From Thalassomonas actiniarum (GTDB lineage: Bacteria; Pseudomonadota; Gammaproteobacteria; Enterobacterales; Alteromonadaceae): a stretch of DNA of 64,000 nucleotides. The notes beneath the pieces are model-generated. The model had not been told where the DNA came from and did no database searches. It saw only the letters and a list, made by a program, of their open reading frames with translations. How positions within the stretch are numbered: the stretch's first letter is position 1; each line of letters begins with the position of its first letter. Made by a program: the position numbers and the translations under genes. Location: NCBI RefSeq assembly GCF_000948975.2, contig NZ_CP059735.1:6012603-6076602 (forward strand). The letters run 5' to 3'. Below are positions 56,380 to 64,000 of this stretch, one piece after another.

Positions 56380-56502
56380 GGTTAAAGCATCTAACATATC
56401 ATTATCTAAGTATGTATTTCAGCATCAGTATTTAATGCCCACTATCAATTGAGGTCGCATCCTAATTTAAAATACACAAGATAGGATACAACCATGCACC
56501 GT

Positions 56503-57123
56503 TTAGCTTTTCTGATAACCCCAACGCGGCATAATGCTCTGCTCGATATTAAGGTGATCCAAGATCCGCCCCACCATAAAATCAATTAAGTCGTTAATAG
56601 ATTCAGGGTTGTGATAAAAACCCGGCGCTGCTGGCATAATCGTTACCCCTTGCTGAGATAAAGACAGCATATTTTGTAAATGTATGGTAGAGAACGGGGT
56701 TTCCCTGGGCACCAGAATCAATTGCCCCCGCTCCTTTATCACCACATCCGCCGCCCGCTCGATCAGGTTATCACTCATGCCGGTACTGATCGCGGCCAAA
56801 GTGCCGGTAGAGCAGGGACATACCACCATGGTTTTCGGCGCCGCCGAGCCGGACGCTACCGGGGAAAACCACTGTTCTTTACCAAAAACCGTGATCTGCC
56901 CTGCTTTGGCGGCAAACTTTTCCGTTAAAAATATCGATGCGGCTTCAGGTGCACCGGGCAGTTTCAAGCCCACTTCGGTATCGAACACCACCCGGGCGGC
57001 ACTGGAATACAGCAGATATATCTGGTAATTCGCCGCCACCAGACATTCAATCAGGCGCAAGGCATAGGCAGAGCCGGATGCGCCGGTGATCGCCAGGGTA
57101 ATTTTGTTCGTAAAGTCAGACAC
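56503..57123 (-). CDS. ubiX: Flavin prenyltransferase UbiX
   Basis: A 206-residue enzyme that makes the prenylated FMN cofactor used by the UbiD decarboxylase in ubiquinone synthesis. Signatures: [43 protein letters not shown] (in part), [17 protein letters not shown] and PAAPGFY. Start is a GTG at 57123. Downstream of mpl on the same strand, 40 bases apart; the two are adjacent in many gammaproteobacteria. Confidence 0.96.
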   Translation of the reverse strand: MSDFTNKITLAITGASGSAYALRLIECLVAANYQIYLLYSSAARVVFDTEVGLKLPGAPEAASIFLTEKFAAKAGQITVFGKEQWFSPVASGSAAPKTMVVCPCSTGTLAAISTGMSDNLIERAADVVIKERGQLILVPRETPFSTIHLQNMLSLSQQGVTIMPAAPGFYHNPESINDLIDFMVGRILDHLNIEQSIMPRWGYQKS

Positions 57124-57163
57124 TAGAGCTAGCCCCCTTGATTAATAACTAAAGGATAAAAGA

Positions 57164-58540
57164 TCATGCCAGGGCCTGCAGCAATTTATCATGAAAACCG
57201 CCAAAACCGCCGTTGCTCATGATCAGCACAGTATCTCCCGGCCGGGCCTGCTTCACCACCAAGTCTACCAGGCGATCCACTTCGGTCGCCACCCGGCAAC
57301 TTTGCTGTTCGCTAAACGCCAGTTCATTCGCCGACCACAATACCTGCTCTGACTGCAAGATAAAGATTTCATCCGCTTTGATCAATGAAGAGGCCAGCAA
57401 ATCCTTGTGTATACCCTGTTTCATGGTATTGGATCTAGGCTCCAAAACCGCCAGGATACGTCCGTTACCAACATGGGCACGCAGGCCATCCAGGGTCTTG
57501 GCTATGGCGGTGGGGTGATGGGCAAAATCATCATATACCCGGATATCATTCACTGTGCCCCTGAGCTCTAAACGGCGCTTGGTATTGATAAATTCCCCCA
57601 GGGCCTCTATCGCAACCTTGGCGGGCACACCCGCATGTCGGGCAGCGGCAATCGCCATTAAGGCATTGTCGATATTAAAGTCACCGATCAGATCCCATTT
57701 TACCGTGCCCTGAACTTCCCCTTGTCCCTGGTTGTCATAAAAGCGGACGATAAATTCACTGCCGTCAGCCGCTAATTTTTCTGCATGCCAGCCCGGCTGA
57801 TGTTTGCTGTCCTTGATACTAAATTCTGTCGGTGTCCAGCACCCCATCGCCAGGGTTTCGCTAACCGCCTGCTCCGATTGCGGCGATAAGATCAAACCGT
57901 TTGACGGCACCATACGGATCAGGTGATGAAACTGGCGCTGGATATCGGCGAGATTATTGAAGATATCGGCATGATCAAATTCCATATTATTGATCACTAA
58001 AGTACGTGGCCGGTAATGGACAAACTTGGAGCGTTTATCAAAGAAGGCGGTATCATACTCATCCGCCTCAATGACAAAAAATGGCGACTCACCCAGGCGC
58101 GCCGAGCTGGAGAAATTTTGCGGCACACCGCCGATCAGATAACCCGGCGACATATGGGCGTATTCTAAAATCCAGGTGAGCATGCTGCTGGTGGTGGTTT
58201 TACCGTGGGTACCGGAAACCGCCAGCACCCAGCGGTCTTTTAAAACATTATCCAGCAGCCACTGGGGCCCCGAGGTATAGGGAATATTGCGGTCGAGCAC
58301 ATACTCCACCATGGGATTGCCCCGGCTCATGGCATTGCCGACGATAACCAGATCAGGCTGATCCTGCAGGTGCTCGGGTAAATAACCTTGTTTTAATTCA
58401 ATGCCCAGTTGTTCAAGCTGGGTACTCATGGGCGGATAAACATTGGCATCACAACCGGAAACCCTAAAACCCAATTGCTTGGCGATGGCGGCGATGCCAC
58501 CCATAAAAGTGCCGCAAATACCTAAAATATGAAGATGCAT
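57164..58540 (-). CDS. mpl: UDP-N-acetylmuramate:L-alanyl-gamma-D-glutamyl-meso-diaminopimelate ligase
   Basis: A 458-residue Mur ligase that recycles the tripeptide of peptidoglycan onto UDP-MurNAc. Signatures: LGICGTFMGGIAAIAKQLG at the N-terminus, the ATP loop VSGTHGKTTTSSML, and VYDDFAHHPTAIAKTL. Mpl rather than MurC is indicated by GICGTFMGG. Operon with ubiX. Confidence 0.96.
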   Translation of the reverse strand: MHLHILGICGTFMGGIAAIAKQLGFRVSGCDANVYPPMSTQLEQLGIELKQGYLPEHLQDQPDLVIVGNAMSRGNPMVEYVLDRNIPYTSGPQWLLDNVLKDRWVLAVSGTHGKTTTSSMLTWILEYAHMSPGYLIGGVPQNFSSSARLGESPFFVIEADEYDTAFFDKRSKFVHYRPRTLVINNMEFDHADIFNNLADIQRQFHHLIRMVPSNGLILSPQSEQAVSETLAMGCWTPTEFSIKDSKHQPGWHAEKLAADGSEFIVRFYDNQGQGEVQGTVKWDLIGDFNIDNALMAIAAARHAGVPAKVAIEALGEFINTKRRLELRGTVNDIRVYDDFAHHPTAIAKTLDGLRAHVGNGRILAVLEPRSNTMKQGIHKDLLASSLIKADEIFILQSEQVLWSANELAFSEQQSCRVATEVDRLVDLVVKQARPGDTVLIMSNGGFGGFHDKLLQALA

Positions 58541-58740
58541 AGTACTACCAGTTTGATAAATAAAGCTTTTTCTTTTAATTTGTCAGATAACCAAATCTTG
58601 AGCCTGCCAATATACCCTACTCGGACAAATTCTTATACAAAAACACCGCTTTCCCGGCCCGCCTGTCGGCGTTTTTTTGTTGCAATCTTAAGGTAAGTTA
58701 ATCAAGATCAAGGGATATCAGACAAAATAAGGATCAGTAA

Positions 58741-60681
58741 GTGTCAGCAGCAAGCATACAGGCGATTCAGGTATATCCGATAAAATCCAGTGCAGGCATC
58801 AGCCTGTCGAGCAGCTGGATCGATGAGTTCGGCCTTTCATTTGACCGGCGTTTTGTCCTGAGCCGGGAAAACGGCCAGTTTATTACCGGTCGCACAGATA
58901 CAAAAATTTGCCTGATCCAGGCTAATATCACCGCTTCCGGGCTTATTCTCACCGCCCCCGGCATGGAACCCCTTGTTATCCGTTATCAGGATTTTTCCCA
59001 AAATTACCGCCAGGTCACCGTCTGGAAAAGCGACATTTCAGCCTTACATTGCCGTCATGAATATGACCTCTGGTTCAGCCGATACCTGGGTAAAGAGTGC
59101 CAGTTGTATTATTTCGGCGAAGACTCCAGACGCACGGTAAAACGCAGAAAAGAGCAGGTAGCCTTTGCCGACGGTTATCCGTTGATGATGATTTCCCGGG
59201 CTTCGCTGGATGACTTAAACCGGCGCAGCCCGGATGATTTTACCATGGCGCATTTTCGCCCCAACCTGATCATAGAGAACTGCGAAGCGTTTGCCGAAGA
59301 CACCTGGTCGCGTATCCGCATCGGCGAGGTCGAGTTTGATCTGCCCAAACCCTGTACCCGCTGTATTTTCACCACAGTCGATCCGAAAACCGGCATTAAG
59401 CATCCCAAGATGGAACCTTTAAATACCCTGAAAAGCTACCGCCAGCTGGAAAACGGCGATGTTGCCTTCGGTTATAACCTGGTGCCCCTCAATCGCGGAC
59501 AAATTGCTGTCGGGGATGAAATTTCGGTACTTAAACGCCACGATGCCCCGGTTTTCACCACAGGCAAGGTTAAAAGCGCCCCGGTAAAACCGACGACGGC
59601 AAAACAGGGCAGCTTCACCCTGGTATGCCAAAAAATCGTCCAGGAAACCCATGATGTCAAAAGCTTTATCCTGACTCCGGCGCAAGGCAGTGCAAGCGAC
59701 ATTGCTTACCAGGCGGGCCAGCACCTGCCGATAAGCCTGACCATAGCCGGTGAAAAGGTCAATGCCACTTATACCCTGTCTTCTTCACCCACGCGCAGCG
59801 GGCATTTAATGATCACGGTAAAACGCGTGCCCGGGGGCCGGGTCTCCAATTACCTGCACGATGAATTTAACATCGGCGATAGCCTGAGTGCCAGGGCGCC
59901 GGGTGGCAAGTTCCATCTTAACAGCGCCGATACCAGCAAAGTGTTATTGCTTTCTGCCGGCAGCGGCATTACCCCTATGTTGTCTATGCTCAAAGCCATG
60001 ACAGATCAGGCGCTGGATAACGACGTGGTGTTTTTCCACAGCGCCCGCAGCGAACAGGATTTGATTGCAAAAGATGAAGTGGCCGCCCTGGCCCTGCACC
60101 ATGGCAATTGCCGGGTCAGTTATACCCTGACCCGCTCGGCCACACCCAAGTGGACAGATTACCAGGGACACCTTACCAGCCACATGCTGGCTAAAATTCC
60201 CGATCTTATTCAGCGCCAGGTCTTTGTTTGCGGGCCTGCCTCTTTCAGGGAAAGTGCCAAACAGCTGCTGTTATCATTGGGTTTACCGGAAAGCGCCTAT
60301 CATTTCGAAAGTTTTGGTGCCCCTAAAAAAACCGGACAGGAAAAACTGCCAGAGCCAGGCAAACAACCAGAGCCAGGCAAACAGCCGGGTCAGGCAAAGC
60401 AGCCAAAAATGGCGAAAAAAGTCAGTATCCTGTTTGATTCCTGGGACAAGCAGGTCGAAGGCAACAATAGCGAGCCCTTGCTGGATCAGGGAGAAGCCGC
60501 CGGTTTGATCTTGCCTTATTCCTGCCGTGGCGGCATGTGCGGCAGCTGCAAGGTAAAACTGGAAAGCGGCGAAGTGGAACAGCTGGCCAGCGACGGTTTA
60601 TCCGATCTTGAAAAAGAGCAGGGATATATACTGGCCTGCAGCTGTATCCCCGCCACAGACGTGGTGATCAGCCAGGGCTAG
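58741..60681 (+). CDS. MOSC - ferredoxin reductase - ferredoxin fusion protein
   Basis: A 646-residue fusion. Residues 1-260: MOSC N-terminal barrel and MOSC domain as in YcbX, with PCTRCIFTTVDPKTG holding the likely molybdenum-ligand Cys. Residues 285-530: FAD/NAD(P) oxidoreductase with YTLSSSPT (FAD) and LLLSAGSGITPMLSML (NAD). Residues 555-646: plant-type [2Fe-2S] ferredoxin with YSCRGGMCGSCKVKL and a fourth Cys in LACSCI. The linker before the ferredoxin contains the tandem unit PEPGKQ. This puts an electron chain from NAD(P)H to a molybdenum N-hydroxylate reductase in one chain. Start is GTG. Confidence 0.92.
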   Translation: MSAASIQAIQVYPIKSSAGISLSSSWIDEFGLSFDRRFVLSRENGQFITGRTDTKICLIQANITASGLILTAPGMEPLVIRYQDFSQNYRQVTVWKSDISALHCRHEYDLWFSRYLGKECQLYYFGEDSRRTVKRRKEQVAFADGYPLMMISRASLDDLNRRSPDDFTMAHFRPNLIIENCEAFAEDTWSRIRIGEVEFDLPKPCTRCIFTTVDPKTGIKHPKMEPLNTLKSYRQLENGDVAFGYNLVPLNRGQIAVGDEISVLKRHDAPVFTTGKVKSAPVKPTTAKQGSFTLVCQKIVQETHDVKSFILTPAQGSASDIAYQAGQHLPISLTIAGEKVNATYTLSSSPTRSGHLMITVKRVPGGRVSNYLHDEFNIGDSLSARAPGGKFHLNSADTSKVLLLSAGSGITPMLSMLKAMTDQALDNDVVFFHSARSEQDLIAKDEVAALALHHGNCRVSYTLTRSATPKWTDYQGHLTSHMLAKIPDLIQRQVFVCGPASFRESAKQLLLSLGLPESAYHFESFGAPKKTGQEKLPEPGKQPEPGKQPGQAKQPKMAKKVSILFDSWDKQVEGNNSEPLLDQGEAAGLILPYSCRGGMCGSCKVKLESGEVEQLASDGLSDLEKEQGYILACSCIPATDVVISQG

Positions 60682-60728
60682 CCGTTAAAAAACACCCCTG
60701 ACAAAAGGTAAAACAACAGGAGGGACAA

Positions 60729-61106
60729 ATGTCAGCATTATCACAATATCCGATCGTGGTGTTGTACGATGGAATTTGTCCCGCCTGCATCAAAGACAGG
60801 CAACATTACCAAAAGCTGGCGGGGCGCAAAGATGATGCCATTTTATGGCTGGACATCAACCAGCACCAACAGATATTAAAACAATTTGCTATCAGCGAGC
60901 AGGCAGCTATGACAGAGTTACACCTGATCGTCGGTGGAAAAAAAATTGTTAAAGAGTTAGATGCCTATATCTTACTGCTCGGCCATATCTGGTGGTTAAA
61001 ACCCCTGGCCTGGTTTATCGCAATTCCCTTTATCAAGGCGCCACTGGCAAAGTATTATCATTACCGGGTGAACAAAAGGTTAACGGCAAGCGGACGAATG
61101 AAATGA
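60729..61106 (+). CDS. DCC-family (DUF393) thiol-disulfide oxidoreductase-like protein
   Basis: A 125-residue protein with the family motif LYDGICPACIKD and later ELDAYILLLGHIWWLKPLA. These proteins have a thioredoxin-like fold; the enzymatic role is unproven. Good AGGAGGGAC ribosome site. Its stop overlaps the pxpA start (ATGA), so it belongs to the pxp operon. Confidence 0.9.
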   Translation: MSALSQYPIVVLYDGICPACIKDRQHYQKLAGRKDDAILWLDINQHQQILKQFAISEQAAMTELHLIVGGKKIVKELDAYILLLGHIWWLKPLAWFIAIPFIKAPLAKYYHYRVNKRLTASGRMK

Positions 61107-61831
61107 AATTAAATTGTGATCTCGGGGAAAGCTTCGGCTTATGGCAAAAAGGCGATGATCAGGCGATCATGCCCTATATCGACTTAGCCAATATCGCCTG
61201 CGGTTTTCATGCCTCTGATCCCCTGACCATGTTAAAAACCGTAAAACTCGCGCTCAAGCACGAGGTCACCATAGGGGCACATCCAGGCTATCCCGATTTA
61301 CTCGGTTTTGGCCGCCGCTCCATGCTTTATCCCGCCGATGAGTTAACCGCCATCATCCACTACCAGCTCGGGGCATTACAGGCCATCTGCCACAGCGAAA
61401 AGACCCGGGTAAGTTATGTCAAACCCCACGGCGCCCTGTATAACGATATGATGAAGAACCTGGCGATCTTTACCTGTGTCTGCCAGGCCATAAAAAAAAT
61501 CGATCCTAACCTGCCTTTAATGATACAGGCTTTACCCGATCCGGCACCCTATCAGAAAATCGCCGGGGAATATGGACTCTCCTTATGGTTTGAAGCCTTT
61601 GCCGACCGCCATTATCAGGATAACGGTCTGTTAGTATCCCGCAGCGAGAGCAACGCGGTGATCCACGACAGCAAACAGGTAATAGAGCGTTGCCGCCACT
61701 TAAAGCAACACGGGCAGTTACTGAGCATAAACGGTAAAGCGCTGGCCTTGCAGGTGGATACCTTGTGTGTGCACGGTGATAATCCGGCGGCCGTCGAACT
61801 GGTCTGTCAGCTAAGTGAATTACTCGCATGA
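61103..61831 (+). CDS. pxpA: 5-oxoprolinase subunit PxpA (LamB/YcsF family)
   Basis: A 242-residue subunit of the ATP-dependent 5-oxoprolinase. Motifs: LNCDLGESFGLW, ANIACGFHASD and VTIGAHPGYPDLLGFGRR, with VKPHGALYNDM. I start at the ATG at 61103, which overlaps the stop of the DCC gene; the longer frame starts inside that gene and is unlikely. First of pxpABC. Confidence 0.95.
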   Translation: MKLNCDLGESFGLWQKGDDQAIMPYIDLANIACGFHASDPLTMLKTVKLALKHEVTIGAHPGYPDLLGFGRRSMLYPADELTAIIHYQLGALQAICHSEKTRVSYVKPHGALYNDMMKNLAIFTCVCQAIKKIDPNLPLMIQALPDPAPYQKIAGEYGLSLWFEAFADRHYQDNGLLVSRSESNAVIHDSKQVIERCRHLKQHGQLLSINGKALALQVDTLCVHGDNPAAVELVCQLSELLA

Positions 61832-62565
61832 CAGAAAAAAATTCACGGCTTGCGCCCTTTACTGTCTCGCAGGAAGCCGTCAGTGAAAATGCCGTCTTAC
61901 TGAGCTGGCCGGAAAAAATATGCCCGAAACAGCACCAGCATATTATTGCTTGCCGGGATGCCATTCACCGGCAATTAGCCGGGCTGATCATTGACAGCGT
62001 GGCCAGCTATAACACCCTAATGGTTTATTATCATTTCCAGCTCACCGATAGCCAACCCCTGATAAACCGGCTGAGGCAAATCATAGAACAATCCCGGGAA
62101 AACGAGCTTGCAAAGGGGAATAATACTGTGCTGGAGATCCCTGTCTATTACGGCGAACAGGCAGGCTGGGATCTTTCCTCGGTGGCAGAGCAAACCGGCC
62201 TGCCCCCGGATGAGGTAATAGCGCTGCATCAGGCATCAAGCTACCGGGCTTATGCCCTGGGGTTCACCCCGGGATTTTGTTATCTGGGTTCGCTGCCGCC
62301 TCAACTGCAGTTGCCGCGCAGGAGCAATCCCAGGGCAAATGTGCCAAAAGGAGCGGTCGCCATCGCAGGTTTGCAAACCGCAGTTTATCCCAATGCCAGC
62401 CCCGGCGGCTGGCATATCCTGGGGCAAACCCCTTTAGCCATGTACAGCATCACAACGCAGGAATTTCATCCCCTGCTCACCCCGGGTCAGTTGGTTCGCT
62501 TTAAAGCCATCAACGCCAAAACCTTTAAAGAAATGTCGGGTGAACTGGTACGGGAGGGGCAATAG
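61828..62565 (+). CDS. pxpB: 5-oxoprolinase subunit PxpB (KipI family)
   Basis: A 245-residue subunit with the allophanate-hydrolase-subunit-1 fold: IPVYYGEQAGWDL, ALGFTPGFCYLGSLPPQL and LPRRSNPRANVPKGAVAIAG (in part). Start overlaps pxpA by four bases, and its stop overlaps the pxpC start. Works with PxpA and PxpC to open 5-oxoproline to glutamate. Confidence 0.95.
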   Translation: MTEKNSRLAPFTVSQEAVSENAVLLSWPEKICPKQHQHIIACRDAIHRQLAGLIIDSVASYNTLMVYYHFQLTDSQPLINRLRQIIEQSRENELAKGNNTVLEIPVYYGEQAGWDLSSVAEQTGLPPDEVIALHQASSYRAYALGFTPGFCYLGSLPPQLQLPRRSNPRANVPKGAVAIAGLQTAVYPNASPGGWHILGQTPLAMYSITTQEFHPLLTPGQLVRFKAINAKTFKEMSGELVREGQ

Positions 62566-63596
62566 TGTCGGCACATAACACAAAAACGGCCAGGAAAAAT
62601 AAACTCAAGGTACTCAAAGCCGGGGGGTTATGCTCAATACAAGATCTTGGCAGGCCCGGCAGCCAGCATATGGGCTTCAGCGCGGGTGGTGCTGCCGATG
62701 AGCACGCCTATTTAACCGCAAATCAGCTGCTAGGCAATGATGCCAATGCCGCAGCATTGGAAATCACCTTAGGTCAGCTGGTATTAAGGGCCGAATGCGA
62801 CTGTACCATTGCCATCACAGGCGCCGACAGCAAGGCTTGCCTTAATGAGCAGCCGGTCAAAAACTGGCAGATTCTACAGCTAAAAAGCGGCGATATCTTG
62901 TCTTTTTCCCTGCCGGCATCCGGCTTACACACCTACCTGGCGGTTAGCGGCGGCATTGATACGCCATTATGGTTAGGCAGCCGCTCACAAACCCTGAATG
63001 AACCCGGCCCGACTGCAGCCCGGGGAAAAATCACTGCCGACAGCGAGCTCCCGCTCACGGATATTTGTTTTAATCCGGCCCCCGGGCAAGAGCAAAAACC
63101 GCAGCAAGCAACTCAGCAAATAAAGAAAAATTACGCTAATTTTTATCCTCCCGGGATATTAGCCGCGAGGTTTATCCCCCATAAATTATGGTTTTCCCTC
63201 GATAGCACAGCTCAGCAGCACTTTATCACCACTGAGTATAAGATAAACAGGGACAGTAACCGCATGGGATACCGCTTAACCTCAACCGCAGACTTTCACA
63301 AAAAAAATAGCGAAAAAGGCAGTGAAAAAAATCAAGCGGAAATGACACTGAGCAACAAGCTTTCCCGGGCGGTCACCTTTGGCACTATCCAACTGCCGGA
63401 TTTTAATCAGCCGATCGTGCTGATGAAAGAGCGGCAAACCATAGGGGGTTACCCGGTGATCGGCGCCGTGATGCAAACCGATTTATTTCGCTTAAGTCAG
63501 AAGCGTCCGGGAGAGTTGCTGCGTTTTATTCCTGTGACCCAGGAGCAGGCCCGACAACAATTAACGGAATTTTACCGGCAAAGGCTCTGCCGGTAA
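62565..63596 (+). CDS. pxpC: 5-oxoprolinase subunit PxpC (KipA family)
   Basis: A 343-residue subunit of the allophanate-hydrolase-subunit-2 fold: KAGGLCSIQDLGRPGSQHMG, the AVSGGIDTPLWLGSRSQ region, and RMGYRLT. A Lys/Gln/Asn-rich stretch (near 250-265) is inserted relative to E. coli PxpC. Start is GTG, overlapping the pxpB stop. Last gene of the operon. Confidence 0.94.
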   Translation: MSAHNTKTARKNKLKVLKAGGLCSIQDLGRPGSQHMGFSAGGAADEHAYLTANQLLGNDANAAALEITLGQLVLRAECDCTIAITGADSKACLNEQPVKNWQILQLKSGDILSFSLPASGLHTYLAVSGGIDTPLWLGSRSQTLNEPGPTAARGKITADSELPLTDICFNPAPGQEQKPQQATQQIKKNYANFYPPGILAARFIPHKLWFSLDSTAQQHFITTEYKINRDSNRMGYRLTSTADFHKKNSEKGSEKNQAEMTLSNKLSRAVTFGTIQLPDFNQPIVLMKERQTIGGYPVIGAVMQTDLFRLSQKRPGELLRFIPVTQEQARQQLTEFYRQRLCR

Positions 63597-63605
63597 CCCG
63601 GGTAA

Positions 63606-64000
63606 CTATTGCGGCTGTCTTATTTTACGCACGGTTAAACCAAACAGGGCAAAGGTAAGCAGCAATACACTTGCCGGCTCGGGCACTTCAATATCGGAAG
63701 CCTCGCGATAAAGCAGCAGATTAATCGGGCGCGGGGAAAAATTACTGTCCAGGTTGGCAATACTGCTCCAGGCTTCATACTCACTCACCCGGCCGCTGGC
63801 GGCAAATTCTGTGATGCCTATGGGGTTCGTGCCGCCGGGGCCGGTTCTGCCGACAGTACTGAGATAGGCGTAATAATCCAGATTGCCGACATAGGAAGCG
63901 CCAAAAGCACCGTCTTGCCAGCCGCTTAAGGTACCGCAATTTTCCAGGGCATAATCAGCACCGGTAGAGCAGGGGTTCTCTCCCTGCTGGCCGAAAGCGG
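63606..64000 (-). CDS. PEP-CTERM sorting-domain protein, C-terminal part (cut by window edge)
   Basis: The open frame enters from the right edge (about 130 residues seen). It ends in the PEP-CTERM signal: VPEPASVLLLTFALFG, followed by a basic RKIRQPQ tail. Such proteins are processed by an exosortase and sent to the outside in biofilm-forming bacteria. Before the tail are Gly/Ser-rich and Tyr-rich stretches without known catalytic domain. The exosortase is not in this window. Confidence 0.85.
   Translation of the reverse strand, partial: AFGQQGENPCSTGADYALENCGTLSGWQDGAFGASYVGNLDYYAYLSTVGRTGPGGTNPIGITEFAASGRVSEYEAWSSIANLDSNFSPRPINLLLYREASDIEVPEPASVLLLTFALFGLTVRKIRQPQ

Overview
This window looks like chromosome of a marine gammaproteobacterium of the Alteromonadales, most likely Colwelliaceae (Thalassomonas-like). 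The assignment is inferred from gene content: divergent ccm clusters, a DUF3012 lipoprotein, a TIGR02922-type small protein, a PEP-CTERM protein, a YqhD/DJ-1/LysR group, and gene styles typical of the order. Most of the window is dense, moderate-GC core sequence. One stretch, about 53.7-56.5 kb, is clearly more AT-rich and looks acquired. I saw no rRNA, tRNA or CRISPR.

Layout. 0-1.7 kb (minus): the end of a copper or metal efflux cluster (Met/His-rich CopL-like protein, DUF411 lipoprotein, start of a TolC-type outer-membrane factor). 1.8-3.5 kb: ferrochelatase and an exported glutathione peroxidase. 3.6-11.2 kb: complete cytochrome c maturation system I split into two divergent operons, ccmFGHI (minus) and ccmABCDE (plus). 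11.4-14.3 kb: folD, a TetR regulator with its palindrome, an orphan MlaC-like protein and a small TIGR02922-like protein. 14.4-18.7 kb: nagA, nagK and pgi, amino-sugar use feeding glycolysis. 19.0-24.0 kb: a TetR regulator divergent from an RND efflux adaptor/permease pair, with two matching operators between them. 24.1-26.1 kb: an unrecognised 682-residue protein. 26.3-33.8 kb: FadH-type dienoyl-CoA reductase, a Gre-like factor, a YajR-like transporter and uvrA.

34-38.2 kb holds the most unusual core-region genes: a two-gene split spermidine-synthase-like pair, then a solitary 766-residue protein of the tubulin/FtsZ superfamily that keeps the GGGTGSG signature and a T7-loop-like DxxD. 38.2-46.7 kb: rluF, a cupredoxin, a compact CheY-CheC-GGDEF/EAL signalling operon, and an aldehyde-detoxification group (YqhD, DJ-1/PfpI, divergent LysR). 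46.7-50.3 kb: an intergenic repeat, DnaA-box-like sites, a tiny DUF3012 lipoprotein, a candidate caspase-like (C80-like) cysteine peptidase and two GNAT acetyltransferases. 50.4-53.6 kb: a large exported beta-propeller/amidohydrolase.

53.7-56.5 kb is the AT-rich island: a nucleoside-deoxyribosyltransferase/TIR-like protein, a 62-residue protein and a 357-residue protein with a zinc ribbon. All are on the plus strand, preceded by strong palindromes and separated by an imperfect palindrome built like an integron attC site. 56.5-64 kb returns to core genes: ubiX, mpl, a MOSC-ferredoxin reductase-ferredoxin fusion, a DCC-family protein, 5-oxoprolinase pxpABC, and the C-terminal part of a PEP-CTERM protein.

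Two families of MITE-like intergenic repeats are present. One occurs twice in opposite orientation (11.3 and 46.7 kb) and one once (16.6 kb, upstream of nagK). The best candidates for undescribed biology are the tubulin-like GTPase, the C80-like peptidase and the AT-rich cassette-like island.
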